A program made the translations under genes and the position numbers. Positions 8,293 through 17,989 of a stretch of DNA of 64,000 nucleotides are shown piece by piece; position 1 is the stretch's first letter; each line of letters starts with the position of its first letter. Source of the stretch: JAJECS01 sp965198185 (GTDB lineage Bacteria > Chloroflexota > UBA11872); NCBI GenBank assembly GCA_965198185.1, contig CBDAOU010000002.1:1116001-1180000 (forward strand). The letters are read 5' to 3'. The notes under the pieces were generated by a model that was given only the letters and a program-made list of their open reading frames with translations, was not told where the DNA came from and did not search any database.

Positions 8293-9875
8293 CCGACACC
8301 ACCGGACGGCGGATCGCCACCGCCGCCCTCCTCATCGCCGGCGGAAACATCCTGAGCCGGCTGCTGGGATTGGTGCGCGAGCCGGTCATCGCCGCCTTGT
8401 TCGGTGCGGGCGGCACGGTGGACGCGCTGGAAATAGCCACCCGCATCCCGCAGTTCATGCACGAACTGGTGATTGGCGGCGCGGTTTCCGGCGCCCTCAT
8501 CCCCGTATTCAGCCAGCTTGCCGGCAACGATCACGCGCTGCGGCGCACCTTCTCCACGGTCATAGCCACGGTGATCGCCATCGCCGGCCTGGCCACGGCG
8601 ATCCTCGTGCTGCTGGCCGAGCCGTTGGTAGACCTCGCCGCCATCGGGCTGCCGCCGGAAACGCGCGAGCTCGCCGTGACCATGACCCGGATCACGCTCC
8701 CGTCGCTATTGTTCCTCGGCATCTCCGCCGTCACGACGGCCCGGCTGTACGCCCGCGACCGCTACGCGTTTCCCGCCTTCAGCACCGCCTCGCTCAACGG
8801 CACGCTCATCGTCTTCGCCCTGGCGCTCACCCCCATCGTCGGACCGCCGGGGGTGGCGCTGGGCTATCTGGCTGGCGCCGCCGTGCACCTTCTGGTCCAG
8901 CTTCCCGCGCTGGTGCGCGATCGCGCCCGACTGTCGCCGCCGGCCTGGTTTGGCGACTCGCGGTTCCACCAAATCCTCAGGCTTTACGCGCCGATTGCCG
9001 CCGGCGTGGTTGTGGCACAGGTGCTCGTCGTGGTCGACGCCAACCTGGCCTCGCGCACCGGCGAGGGCAGCCTCGCGACCATGCGCTTCGCCACGCGGTT
9101 GCAGCAGTTCCCGATCGGCCTGGTGGCAACCGCAATCTCGCTGGCGTACCTGCCGACCCTCGCTCGCGCGGCCCCCGCGTCCATCCGCGACCTGGCATCG
9201 GCCGTGGACTTCCGCCGCCACCTCGCGCTGGCCGCCAAGCTTTCGACGCTCCTCATCATCCCGATCACCGTCGTCATGACCGTGCTGAGCACGCCCGTCA
9301 TTCGCGCGGTCTACGAGCGCGGCGCGTTCGATCCCGCCGCCACCGCTGCCGCCGGACCCGCGCTGCTGATCTACGCGATCCAACTCCCGCTCACGGTGCT
9401 GGATCAACTGTTCATCGTGGCGTTCTACGCCATGCGGAACACGATCACGCCTGTGGTCGTCGGCATCGTGGGCGGTGGGGTGTACCTCGCCACGGCCCTT
9501 TCGCTGGTTGAGCCGCTCGGCATGCTCGGTCTCGTGACCGCCAACACCGCCCAGAACAGCTTTCACGGACTGGTGCTGGGCCTCGGGCTCTGGTGGCTCA
9601 TGCGGGACTCGTTCCAGCGCCACAACTGGTGGTTCGCGCTCAAGGTAATCCTCGCCGGCGGTGTCATGGCGCTGGTCGCGCTCGCATTGCGCGAGGCCAT
9701 CGTTGGGGGCCTCGAGCCCGACGGCCGCGGCGGCTGGCTGACCTTGCTGCTGGCCGGCGGCGGCGCCAGCGCCGTCTACGGCGCGGCCCTGACCCTGCTG
9801 CGGGTGGACGAACTGAGAACTCTGCGGTCCCTCATTCGCGACACGCTCGCCCGAGTCCGAAGCCGCGCGGCCTAG
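8289..9875 (+). CDS. murJ: lipid II flippase MurJ (MviN)
   Basis: This 528-aa multi-pass membrane protein of the MOP superfamily has about 14 hydrophobic segments. N-terminal LSRLLGLVREPVIAALFGAGGTVDA is the typical MurJ start (S-R-x-x-G-x-x-R-E), and RVLYxRGxF is represented by IRAVYERGAFDPAATAAAG. It flips the peptidoglycan precursor lipid II across the cytoplasmic membrane. The GTG start overlaps the preceding nucleotidyltransferase by 4 bp, tying cell-envelope sugar activation to envelope precursor export. Confidence 0.92.
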   Translation: MTDTTGRRIATAALLIAGGNILSRLLGLVREPVIAALFGAGGTVDALEIATRIPQFMHELVIGGAVSGALIPVFSQLAGNDHALRRTFSTVIATVIAIAGLATAILVLLAEPLVDLAAIGLPPETRELAVTMTRITLPSLLFLGISAVTTARLYARDRYAFPAFSTASLNGTLIVFALALTPIVGPPGVALGYLAGAAVHLLVQLPALVRDRARLSPPAWFGDSRFHQILRLYAPIAAGVVVAQVLVVVDANLASRTGEGSLATMRFATRLQQFPIGLVATAISLAYLPTLARAAPASIRDLASAVDFRRHLALAAKLSTLLIIPITVVMTVLSTPVIRAVYERGAFDPAATAAAGPALLIYAIQLPLTVLDQLFIVAFYAMRNTITPVVVGIVGGGVYLATALSLVEPLGMLGLVTANTAQNSFHGLVLGLGLWWLMRDSFQRHNWWFALKVILAGGVMALVALALREAIVGGLEPDGRGGWLTLLLAGGGASAVYGAALTLLRVDELRTLRSLIRDTLARVRSRAA

Positions 9876-9946
9876 GACCAGAGTTCCACCGCTGCGCCGT
9901 CGCCCGCTACCATCCGCCTAATCCCAGTCGCGCCTGGAGGTGCCGC

Positions 9947-11560
9947 GTGCCCGTGATGACCGGATCCGACGCCGTTGTACAAAGCCTGATCGCCGAGGGC
10001 ATCGACCTCGTATTCGGGATACCGGGCTACCACTCCGAGCATCTCTACGGCAGCCTCATGCGCCAGGACCGCATCCGCCACGTGTTGGTCCGCCACGAGC
10101 AGGGCGCCGGATACATGGCCATCGGCGTGGCGCGCGTCACGGGCAAGCCCGCCTGCCTGCTCAGCACGGCGGGACCCGGCGCCCTCAACGTGGCCACCCC
10201 CATGGGCGAGGCTTACGGCGACGGCGTCCCTCTGCTAAACATCATGGCCGAGGACCTATCGCCCTATCTCTACCAGGATCGGGGACTCGTCCACGAGAGC
10301 AAGGACCAGTTCGGCGTGTTCAGCCGCCTGGCGCAATGGGGCCGGCAGGCGATGTCGCCGGGCGAGATCCCCGGCGCCATCCACGAGGCAATGCGCCGCA
10401 TGGATGTCAACCGCCCGCGGCCCACGGTGGTCGAGATTCCGCTCGACGTCTTTCAGGGTGAGGGTCCGGTCGAGATTCTTGAGCAGGAGTCCCACGCGCG
10501 CCCGGCGGGCGACGCCGGGGATCTCGAGCGCGCGGCCGCGCTGCTGCGCGACGCCGAGCGACCGCTGATTTGGGCCGGCGGCGGCGTCATCAACTCTGGC
10601 GCCTGGGACGAGCTGCAGCAGGTGGCCGAGATCCTGGACGCCCCGGTGCTGACGACGTGCAGCGGCAAAGGCTCTATTCCCGACGACCACCCGCTGGCCT
10701 TGACCAACATCTCCACCCACGGCCCGGTCACGCGCCTGATGGAACGCTGCGACGCCATGCTCGCCGTGGGCGCGGTGTTTCCGCACCTGATCACTGCCAA
10801 GTGGACCCTGCCGATCCCCGAGCGCCTGATTCACATCGACATCGACCCCACCCAGCCCGGAAAGAACTACCCGGCCGAGATCGGCATTCACGCCGACGCC
10901 AAGCTGGCGCTGGCCGGCTCACCGCCGCGCTCGACGGCGGGGACGTGGACCGCGACGACTGGGTGGACACGGCCCGCACCGCCCGTGTGGACGTGCGTCG
11001 AGACCTGGCGCCAACGGGCGCCCCTGGAGTGGAGCCTGATGCAGACGGTGCGCGAGGCCCTGCCGCGCGACACCATCGTCGCCTGCGATCCGCACCTGTG
11101 GGGCTACTGGGCGCGCGAGCACTTCCCCGTCTACGAGCCGCGCACGTTCCTCTACGGGCTCCAGTTCGGCACGCTGGGCTATGCCTATCCCGTGGGCCTG
11201 GGCGCCAAGCTCGCCGCGCCCGAGCGACCGGTCGTGGCCATCGGCGGCGACGGCGGCTTCCTGTTCACCGGGCAGGAGCTGGCCACGGCCGTGCAGCTGG
11301 GAATCAACGTCCCCATGGTCATCTTCAACGACGACGCGTACGGCGCCATCAAGGAAGACTTCGTCCGCGACTACGACAACGCCTACGAGGTGGACCTGGT
11401 GAACCCGGACTTCGTGCGCTACGCGGAGGCGTTCGGCGCCGTGGGCATGCGGGCTAACCCCGACGAGCTGGGCGACACGCTGCGCCGCGCCCTGGAGCTC
11501 GATCGACCGTCGATCATCGACGTGCCCGCCAAGCTCCGGCGGCCACTCAAGGTGGACTGA
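9947..11560 (+). CDS. thiamine-diphosphate-dependent enzyme, acetolactate-synthase-like, with a 29-codon out-of-frame stretch
   Basis: This protein of about 537 aa has the three-domain TPP layout: PYR domain with catalytic Glu in VRHEQGAGYMA, a central DHS-like domain, and the PP domain with GDGGFLFTGQELATA and FNDDAYGAIK. The GTG start at 9947 lies after TGGAGG. Between about 10919 and 11006 the encoded residues are atypical (Pro/Thr/Trp-rich), while the next frame reads LTAALDGGDVDRDDWVDTAR and then rejoins at ETWRQRAPLEWS. Two compensating single-base indels therefore replace about 29 residues of a linker. The substrate is unknown; the small FAD/ALS signature is not obvious, so a decarboxylase or lyase is equally possible. 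Confidence 0.75.
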   Translation: MPVMTGSDAVVQSLIAEGIDLVFGIPGYHSEHLYGSLMRQDRIRHVLVRHEQGAGYMAIGVARVTGKPACLLSTAGPGALNVATPMGEAYGDGVPLLNIMAEDLSPYLYQDRGLVHESKDQFGVFSRLAQWGRQAMSPGEIPGAIHEAMRRMDVNRPRPTVVEIPLDVFQGEGPVEILEQESHARPAGDAGDLERAAALLRDAERPLIWAGGGVINSGAWDELQQVAEILDAPVLTTCSGKGSIPDDHPLALTNISTHGPVTRLMERCDAMLAVGAVFPHLITAKWTLPIPERLIHIDIDPTQPGKNYPAEIGIHADAKLALAGSPPRSTAGTWTATTGWTRPAPPVWTCVETWRQRAPLEWSLMQTVREALPRDTIVACDPHLWGYWAREHFPVYEPRTFLYGLQFGTLGYAYPVGLGAKLAAPERPVVAIGGDGGFLFTGQELATAVQLGINVPMVIFNDDAYGAIKEDFVRDYDNAYEVDLVNPDFVRYAEAFGAVGMRANPDELGDTLRRALELDRPSIIDVPAKLRRPLKVD

Positions 11561-11568
11561 GGCCGGAC

Positions 11569-12341
11569 GTGACCGAACCGCCGACGCTCACGACCAACCT
11601 CGACGGCCAGCACGCCATCGTCACCGGCGCCGCGGCCGGCATCGGTCGGGCAGTGGCGCGCGCCCTGCACGCCGCCGGGGCCAACGTCACCGTCACGGAC
11701 ATCGACGGCGGGGGCGCCCGCGCGGTCGCCGACAGCCTGAGCGCAGCCGGCCCGCGTGCCTGGGCCTGCGGCTGGACGTCACCGACGACGCCTCGGTGCG
11801 CGCCGGCGTCGCGCAAGCGGCGGAGCGCTGGGGCCGGGTGGACATCCTGGTGAACAACGCCGGGGTCTCCGGCTATTCGACCCCCGTCTGGGAGACCACC
11901 GACGCCGACTGGCAGCGGGTCCTCGACCTGAACCTCAGCGGCACGTTTCGGATGTGCCGCGCCGTCGTGCCGCACATGCGCGCGCGGGGCTACGGCCGCG
12001 TGGTCAACATTGCCTCGATCTCGGCCAAGGACGGCAATGTCAACGTCGCCGCCTATCCCGCCTCCAAGGCCGGCATCCTGGGATTCACCCGAGCCCTCGC
12101 CATGGAGCTCGCGGAGCAGGGCGTGCTGGTGAACGCCGTCTCCCCCGCCGCCGTCGACACCGAAAACGCGCTCGCCGCCGACCAGACGATGCGCGCCCCG
12201 CTCGTGGCCAAGATCCCCATGGGCCGCGCCGCAAAGCCCGAGGAAATCGCCGCCCTGGTGGCCTTCCTGGCCTCCCCCGCCTGCGCCTTCAGCACCGGCG
12301 CCAACTTCGACATCACCGGCGGCCGCGCCAACATCGCGTGA
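11569..12341 (+). pseudogene. short-chain dehydrogenase/reductase, frameshifted
   Basis: The N-terminal frame (GTG 11569) gives the cofactor motif TGAAAGIGRAVARAL and VTDIDGGGARA. Near 11760-11770 it loses frame, and the continuing frame reads LRLDVTDDASVRAGVAQAAE, NNAGVSGYSTPV, the catalytic SxnYxxxK region (ASISAKDG and YPASKAGILGF) and a C-terminus ending TGGRANIA. The composite is about 256 aa, the normal SDR length, so one base is missing or extra. It would be an NAD(P)-dependent oxidoreductase of unknown substrate, 8 bp after the TPP enzyme. It could be a sequencing indel in an intact gene. Confidence 0.8.
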
Positions 12342-12349
12342 GGAGCGCG

Positions 12350-12551
12350 ATGAAATACGCCGTTGTGATCGAGCGTGGTCCCACGAGCTACGGGGCGCAC
12401 GTGCCCAGCTGCCCGGCTGCGTGGCCGCCGCGGAGACCAAGGCAGAGGTGTGCGCGTTGATTCGCGAGGCTATCGAGCTCTACGTCGAGGCGCTTGAGGA
12501 AGATGGCCTCCCATTCCGGCTCCGCAGGCCTACGAACTGATCGAGGTCTAG
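12350..12551 (+). pseudogene. HicB-like small protein, two frameshifts
   Basis: ATG 12350 lies 4 bp after AGGAG and begins MKYAVVIERGPTSYGAHVP. Near 12407 the frame changes and continues LPGCVAAAETKAEV, then IREAIELYVEALEEDGLP. Near 12513 it changes again and ends PAPQAYELIEV. The composite of about 67 aa is the classic HicB/UPF0150 antitoxin-like fold (partial RNase H-like strand-strand-helix). No HicA toxin of the YcfA type is seen beside it. Two indels in 200 bp suggest either decay or poor local sequence. Confidence 0.7.
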
Positions 12552-12570
12552 GAACGTCTGAGAGACGCCG

Positions 12571-12631
12571 TCCGTTCGTCCCCGTATCAAGTACGGGGCA
12601 CCGCCCTGCAGGAGTCGAACCGTTATCGAAC
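12571..12631. repeat. degenerate copy of repeat family A
   Basis: It contains the left-arm remnant CCGTTCG, the optional module CCCCGTATCAAGTACGGGG, and a decayed GTCGAACCGTTATCGAACG right half. It matches the intact copy at 21667-21740 in order but with substitutions. It marks the boundary where the gene-poor island starts. Confidence 0.6.
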
Positions 12632-15600
12632 GCGCGGGACCCAATGCAATGGGATGTCTAGCGTTACCCGTTCGCGTCTTCCGGCAACGACAGCCGCCTC
12701 AATCTCGGAACCGACAATCCCCCACCTAAGAGCCCAAGACCGACGTCGAATTTGCTCGGTCGGGCCCAGCCGCAAAACCAGCCTAAGAGTCTTGGCTGGC
12801 AATTTCCGTGGACTTTCAAGATTCATCCTGATACTGTCGCAGGCGCGATGCCGCCGCGTCAGAGCCGCAGATGGACGCGTCGCAGTTTTTTCGTCACTCA
12901 CTCACTTAAACCACGCCAATGGACGCATCATTCGATCTCCTGAAATTCAGAACCCCTCGATGTCGGACCAACGAAACAAGAGGCTGTCGCACACGAGTTT
13001 TCCGAAACGCACGACCATCGAAGTCCTGCTGACCCCGCCATGATTCCATAATGTCAAGAATTGCGATGAGCTCTCCGCCGCCAAATCGGTACCCAGCTCT
13101 GCAGGCCAAGGCAATAATCATGCGGCATTTAGCGTATGACTCGCGTTCGACCTTGGCGCCGCAGCAGTTGCGCAGGACTGCCGCTCACAAGCGAGTTGAC
13201 AGATCTCAGGGTCTTGGACTACTCGCCAAACGGCAGGGCGTCACGCGCCCGGGGCGCTTCGACCAAGCAGCCGAGCACTGCCGACTTACCTCAGCGACGT
13301 AGACCTCCCGAAAACGCGCTCCAACGCGGCGTGGCCGTCACCAGACAATTTCTGTCGGCGATTCCGAGTGCGAACCCCAGCAACTTGAGAAAGGCCGACC
13401 AGATAAAGCGTGCCGTGCTCGGCGTCCAGAAAAACATCACCATCGCCGCGGGACTTCATCACCGCAGTCCACCAGCATGCCCGAGTCGGACGTCCTCCCT
13501 CACATCCCGTGGACTACCTTGTGCGCTACCACTAGTCGAGGATGCGCCGCTGGAAAGTATGGTCGCATTCGATGGCCTTTCGGTCGTGCGCGAAGCTCGG
13601 TGGGATCCGCACGTTTGCGTAATCAAGTCCACGGAGTCGATTGGCACGCAAGTTTCAGATGATCCGATGCCCAGACGTCTAGACCAAGTATCGCCCTTCA
13701 CCGAATATCGATGATACGCTGCTAATCCGGCCATCATCGAAGAAATACCGACTTCAACATCCGTGAGGAACGCGATCGCAATGCGATCACCGCCGTCTCC
13801 TCATCGTCCGCTGCGGATTCGTTCGCGCGTGGGCGACCTCGCGCGATATCCCTGACGATGGGCGATTCACCCTCACGAATCCGGCCGCTAGCATACGCGT
13901 CTCAAGCTCCGATCCCGCAAGTATGGCAAACGATTCGCATCTGACGCCCGGTGGCTTCTGCCGGTGAATCACTTAGCCGATACATCACTCAACCGAAAAT
14001 CTCGCCTACTCACGACCACCTATGAGCCACCATCGCCTAAACGTGATCGAAAACCTGGCTATTGGCCGAATTCGGCGATTCGCACGATCGCGCGCTACAC
14101 GCCGATCTTCGGGAGCTGCTCTCGTATTTACGCGGGCGTCGGCCAACGTACCGCACTTCGGTCGAGATATCATCTACGCATTACGGCGCCCGCCTCCGAA
14201 TGAAGGCCGAGCCTCATTCGAGGCCGAACCGTCGATAGTCAGCCGCCTACTGACGAAAGGATCATCAGGCCATTTCGGCGAAGGCACTCAACGATCGTAG
14301 GTACATTTTCATTCTAGCAGCGAGTATTGCGCTATTCCGCTGGACGCATCAACTTCACGAGACTATCGGCAACGCCGGCCGATCCGTAATCCTCTTGGCG
14401 AGCAAAGCGCCGCGCTGACCTCAACGATGGGCCACACGACGCCATCCTTGGATCCACCTTGGCGCAGGCGCTACCGTCGCTGCAATCCATAGCATAGTCT
14501 TCCCAAAGGTCGCGAGTCGCAACATCAGTGAAGCGCGCCACGATAATAGTCTTGGATCCGGCATAACGAATGCCAACGTTCAACCAAACGCCTATCGCAA
14601 GGCACCTCCTACCGTATTGAGAAACAATCGATTTTCTGATTGGACGAACTGGCCACGTCAAGCAACACATCGTAAAGTCAACGCTCTTACTGCCGCGTCC
14701 GCAAGTCATCGGCAATTTACGTAAAGCCCCGCGCTGACAGCGACCCTACGAAATCGGCGACCCCCTCGACGCCGTCGTCCCCACCTGGACGACGTCGGCA
14801 GGAGCGATAAATAGCGACCATCGAATAAGTCCATGCCACGAAGCTGACAATAAGGTATCAACTAGAACCGTTGCTACAGGATGACAGGTTGGTTTATCCT
14901 GAAGCCGTGGGATGCCAAGAGCGATCCGATCGGCACTGTGCTTAGGCAAGCTCGCACGCAACACGACGACTGTCGTCGATCTATCAGGGATACCCAACGA
15001 GATCGCCGGCGCAAGTGCGGCTCCGGTTCGCTTTTTTCAGTCCTGGCAGACCTGCCGAACGACCAATCAAGCTGCTCATGCGAGGCACAGGATAGGCGCG
15101 CGAGTAGCCGTTATGGGGCAGCCACAGGCTTGCAATCCGGCATTGCGAAAGAAGGCCGCAAATATAGGGATTGGCTTGTTCTGGTAATTCACAACGACCG
15201 AGGTTCAGTCTTACGCAGTGCCTGGACGCCACATTGCGAATGGTCGAACAGTGACGCAATCACGTTCGCGCTATTCTTCCGACTCGTTGGAGGGGCTCCA
15301 GAGATGCGCCCGGACTAAGGCGTCAGCGACGCTATTTTTGTTGGCCGCAGCGACGTTGCCTTCGACGTATACCGTCAGGGACTAGATCATCTTCCTGCCC
15401 GAGTGATATAGACTTCGACAGGGGATGGCAGTATGATGCCATGTCTGGCGATAGCATAATCGAAGTCGCAATGCATGGCGCTATCAGAGACCTAGCTAAG
15501 TTCATTGCACGCCCGAGCTCAACGCTTAGTGCGAGATCCTTGTGAGCATCGCGGCACTCGCCGAGGTTTTTCCAATCCACGAACGCAGGCAGCCGGCCAA

Positions 15601-15659
15601 ATCTCCCGCGTGCGCCGACGGCAAGGGCAGAAAGGACATCTTGCGCCTGAGAGTTTTGA
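12632..15659. other. 3-kb A+T-richer gene-poor island, no identifiable gene
   Basis: Base composition drops visibly: the line 14281-14340 is 28 G+C of 60, against roughly 40 or more of 60 in neighbouring genes. Open frames on both strands are short, overlap each other and give no recognisable family. The most protein-like stretches are on the minus strand. At about 14332-14600 one frame reads NVGIRYAGSKTIIVARFTDV and another KDGVVWPIVEVSA. At about 15340-15600 one reads AFVDWKNLGECRDAHKDLAL, with a shifted HCDFDYAIARHGIILP. These could be frameshifted remnants. I see no transposase, integrase, tRNA or array. The flanking genes on both sides are themselves frameshifted. Confidence 0.6.
14198..14219. 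repeat. short imperfect hairpin
   Basis: Arms GAATGA-A-GGC and GCC-TCATTC flank a CGA loop with one bulged A. It is not followed by a T-run. Its role is unknown. Confidence 0.35.
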
Positions 15660-16844
15660 ATGCCCAACCCGAACATCACCCCGCTGGCCCAGGACTTCGT
15701 GATCGCGGCCCGCGTCCCGGATCCCAAGCTCTATTTCTTCCACGACCCGAACCTGGCCCGGCTCGACGACGGCACGCTGATCGTCGCGGCGCCGCAGTGG
15801 GGTCGGAGGGGTACGGACGTGGGACGGTCGCTGCGGATCGTCCGCGGCAGCGACGGCGGCGCGACCTGGACCGACCTGCCACGCTGCCCTACGAAGAAGG
15901 GCGGCCGTTCGTCGTCGACGGCCAGCTGCTGATGTTCGTGCAGGAGCGGACCCACCGCGACTTCCAGATCGTGACCAGCGACGACCGCGGCGAGACGTGG
16001 ACCGAGCCGCGGACCGTCATCGAGGGGCCGCTCTGGAACATCTCCACGGCGCAGGTCATCCGCCCCGACGCGCTCTACTGGGCCATGGACCATGACTCGG
16101 CCGGCATCGACTACAAGGGCAAGGTGATGGTGCGCTGGGACCGCGCCAGGTCGGCGCTCGATCCCGACGCCTGGTCGCTCTCCAACGTCGTTCCGCCGCC
16201 GGAGGTGCCGGCGGCCCTGACTCGCGGGCTGTTCCCCGCGGACGAATGGGCGCAGCTCCACGGCGGTTGGCCGTCGCCGTTCGTGTGGCTGGAGCCCAAC
16301 ACGGTTGAGGTCGGCGGCAAGATCCGCGCGTTCGTTCGGTCGAACATCGACGAGAACGCCACGGCGAACATCGCGGCCGTGCTCGACTACGACGAAGCGG
16401 CCAACGAGCTGCGCTTCACCCAGTTCACCGTCCTGGCCGGGCGGGCAGTGCAAGTTCTTCATCATCAACGACCAGCCGCACCGCATGTACTGGATGCTGA
16501 GCAACCTGGTCACCAACTCGCAGGACTTCGTCGGCTGGGGCGACCGCATGCGGGAGACGAAGTACACCGGCGGCCCGGGCAACGAGCGACGCTGGCTTTT
16601 TCTGCACTACAGCATCGACTGCCTCAATTGGTTCCCCGCGGGCTGCGTGGCGCGCTGGCCCGACAGCGTGCACCGCAGCTTCATGTACCCCAGCGCGGCC
16701 ATCGACGGAGACGACCTCGTCGTGCTGTCCCGCACCAGCCGGGACGCCGAGAACCAGCACGACGCCGACCTCTGCACCATTCACCGCGTGCGCGATTTCC
16801 GCTCGCTGGCGATGGACCTGCGCCGCGGCGGGCTGGCGGATTAG
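15660..16844 (+). pseudogene. sialidase/BNR-repeat-like exo-glycosidase family protein, two frameshifts
   Basis: The first frame (ATG 15660) reads FFHDPNLARLDDGTLIVAAP and SDGGATWTDLP (an Asp-box-like SxDGGxTW). Near 15885 it shifts to TLPYEEGRPFVVDGQLLMFV, with a second Asp-box SDDRGETWTEP, and GLFPADEWAQLHGG. Near 16442 it shifts again to QCKFFIINDQPHRMYWML and ends about residue 394. The sialidase fold is a six-bladed beta-propeller; such soluble BNR proteins are common hydrolases of uncertain sugar specificity. No signal peptide is visible. The tandem dehydrogenases follow on the same strand. Disrupted by decay or by sequencing indels. Confidence 0.72.
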
Positions 16845-16962
16845 CGGCTTATAGCCGTTCAGCTGCCCCGATCGCCACGGTCCGTCTCTCGCCTCCCCGA
16901 GCACCCACTGGCATGATGAGGGTGCTGCGCTGGCGTGGGGCCGTACCGCAGGGAGTCGACGC

Positions 16963-17949
16963 ATGAGACGCTTGGCGAAACCGGCGGGTCGCTACAACCT
17001 GGTGCTCGAAGAGGTGCCGGTGCCCGAACCCGGCCCCACCGAGGTCCGAGTCAAGGCCGTGCGCAGCCTCATCAGCCGCGGATCGGAGATCGGCCGGCGC
17101 TACACCCGCGAGGAAGCCATCGATCCCCAGATGATGGGTTACTCGATGTCGGGCATCGTGGACGCGGTTGGCGAGTCCGTCACGCATCTCGACGTGGGCG
17201 ACCGCGTCGTGGTCTCGGCGCCGCACGCGGACTACGTGGTGCGGGACGCGACCATCGGCTCCCCCGACGACCGTCCGCTCGTCTATCCCATCGATCCAGC
17301 GGTGGACTTCGACGCCGCGCCCTACTGGTCGCTCGTCAGCGGCTGCGTCACGTGGGCCGTCGGCGAGGCTGCCGAGCCAACCGACACCATCGTCATCGTT
17401 GGCCAGGGCCTGGTCGGCAGCCTGCAGCTGCAAGTGCACAAGGCCAACGGCATCCGCCGCGTGGTGGCGATCGACGCGCTGGACCTGCGCTGCGAGCTGG
17501 CCCACAAGCTCGGCGCCGATGTCGTCATCAACGCCGCCCGCGAGGACCCGGTGCGAGCCGTCCACAAGCTCACCAGCGGCCTGGGCGCCGAGATCGTGGT
17601 CTACGCCGTCGGCGGCCCGGCCGGCCCCAAGGCGTTCGACCAAAGCCTGGACATGCTCGCGCGCGGCGGTCTGCTGCACCTGGTCGGGCGCTATGAGGAT
17701 GCGCCGCTGCCCTTCTGGAGCCACAAGTTCGCCGGCAAGCGCATGTTCGAGGGCTATTACACTCGATCCAAGGGCATGGCGGAAGCTAGGCGGGGCATGG
17801 ACTTGCTGGCCACGGGCGTGATCAATACCGACCTGATGACCACGCACCGCTTTGCGTTCAGCGAGGCGCCGCAAGCCTTCGACCTGCTCTACAACCGCGC
17901 CGGCGAGACGCTGGGCGTGATTTTTGACTGGACGCTCGACGACGCATAG
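16963..17949 (+). CDS. zinc-less medium-chain dehydrogenase/reductase, copy 1
   Basis: This 328-aa GroES-like plus Rossmann protein has IVGQGLVGSLQLQ as the nucleotide loop. The usual catalytic-zinc ligands (Cys near residue 40, GHE motif) are absent; the equivalent region reads SLISRGSEIGRRY and MMGYSMSGIVDAVGE. That places it with bacterial MDRs of the threonine-dehydrogenase-like, zinc-independent type. The ATG at 16963 sits near AGGGAGTCGACGC. It is followed 40 bp later by a paralogue of identical length. The substrate is unknown, possibly a sugar or polyol. Confidence 0.8.
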   Translation: MRRLAKPAGRYNLVLEEVPVPEPGPTEVRVKAVRSLISRGSEIGRRYTREEAIDPQMMGYSMSGIVDAVGESVTHLDVGDRVVVSAPHADYVVRDATIGSPDDRPLVYPIDPAVDFDAAPYWSLVSGCVTWAVGEAAEPTDTIVIVGQGLVGSLQLQVHKANGIRRVVAIDALDLRCELAHKLGADVVINAAREDPVRAVHKLTSGLGAEIVVYAVGGPAGPKAFDQSLDMLARGGLLHLVGRYEDAPLPFWSHKFAGKRMFEGYYTRSKGMAEARRGMDLLATGVINTDLMTTHRFAFSEAPQAFDLLYNRAGETLGVIFDWTLDDA

Positions 17950-17989
17950 CCACGGCTCCGCGCGGGGCCATCGACCACAGGGAGGCGAC

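Noticed and set aside
12595..12635. tRNA T-arm-like GGTTCGACTCC on the minus strand
   Set aside because: The stem bases do not pair and no D-arm or anticodon arm is found; the segment matches decayed repeat A instead.
15340..15600. Possible NYN-domain protein fragment (FVDWKNL)
   Set aside because: Only one short motif fits, the rest is in mixed frames, and no second conserved acidic residue pattern is seen.
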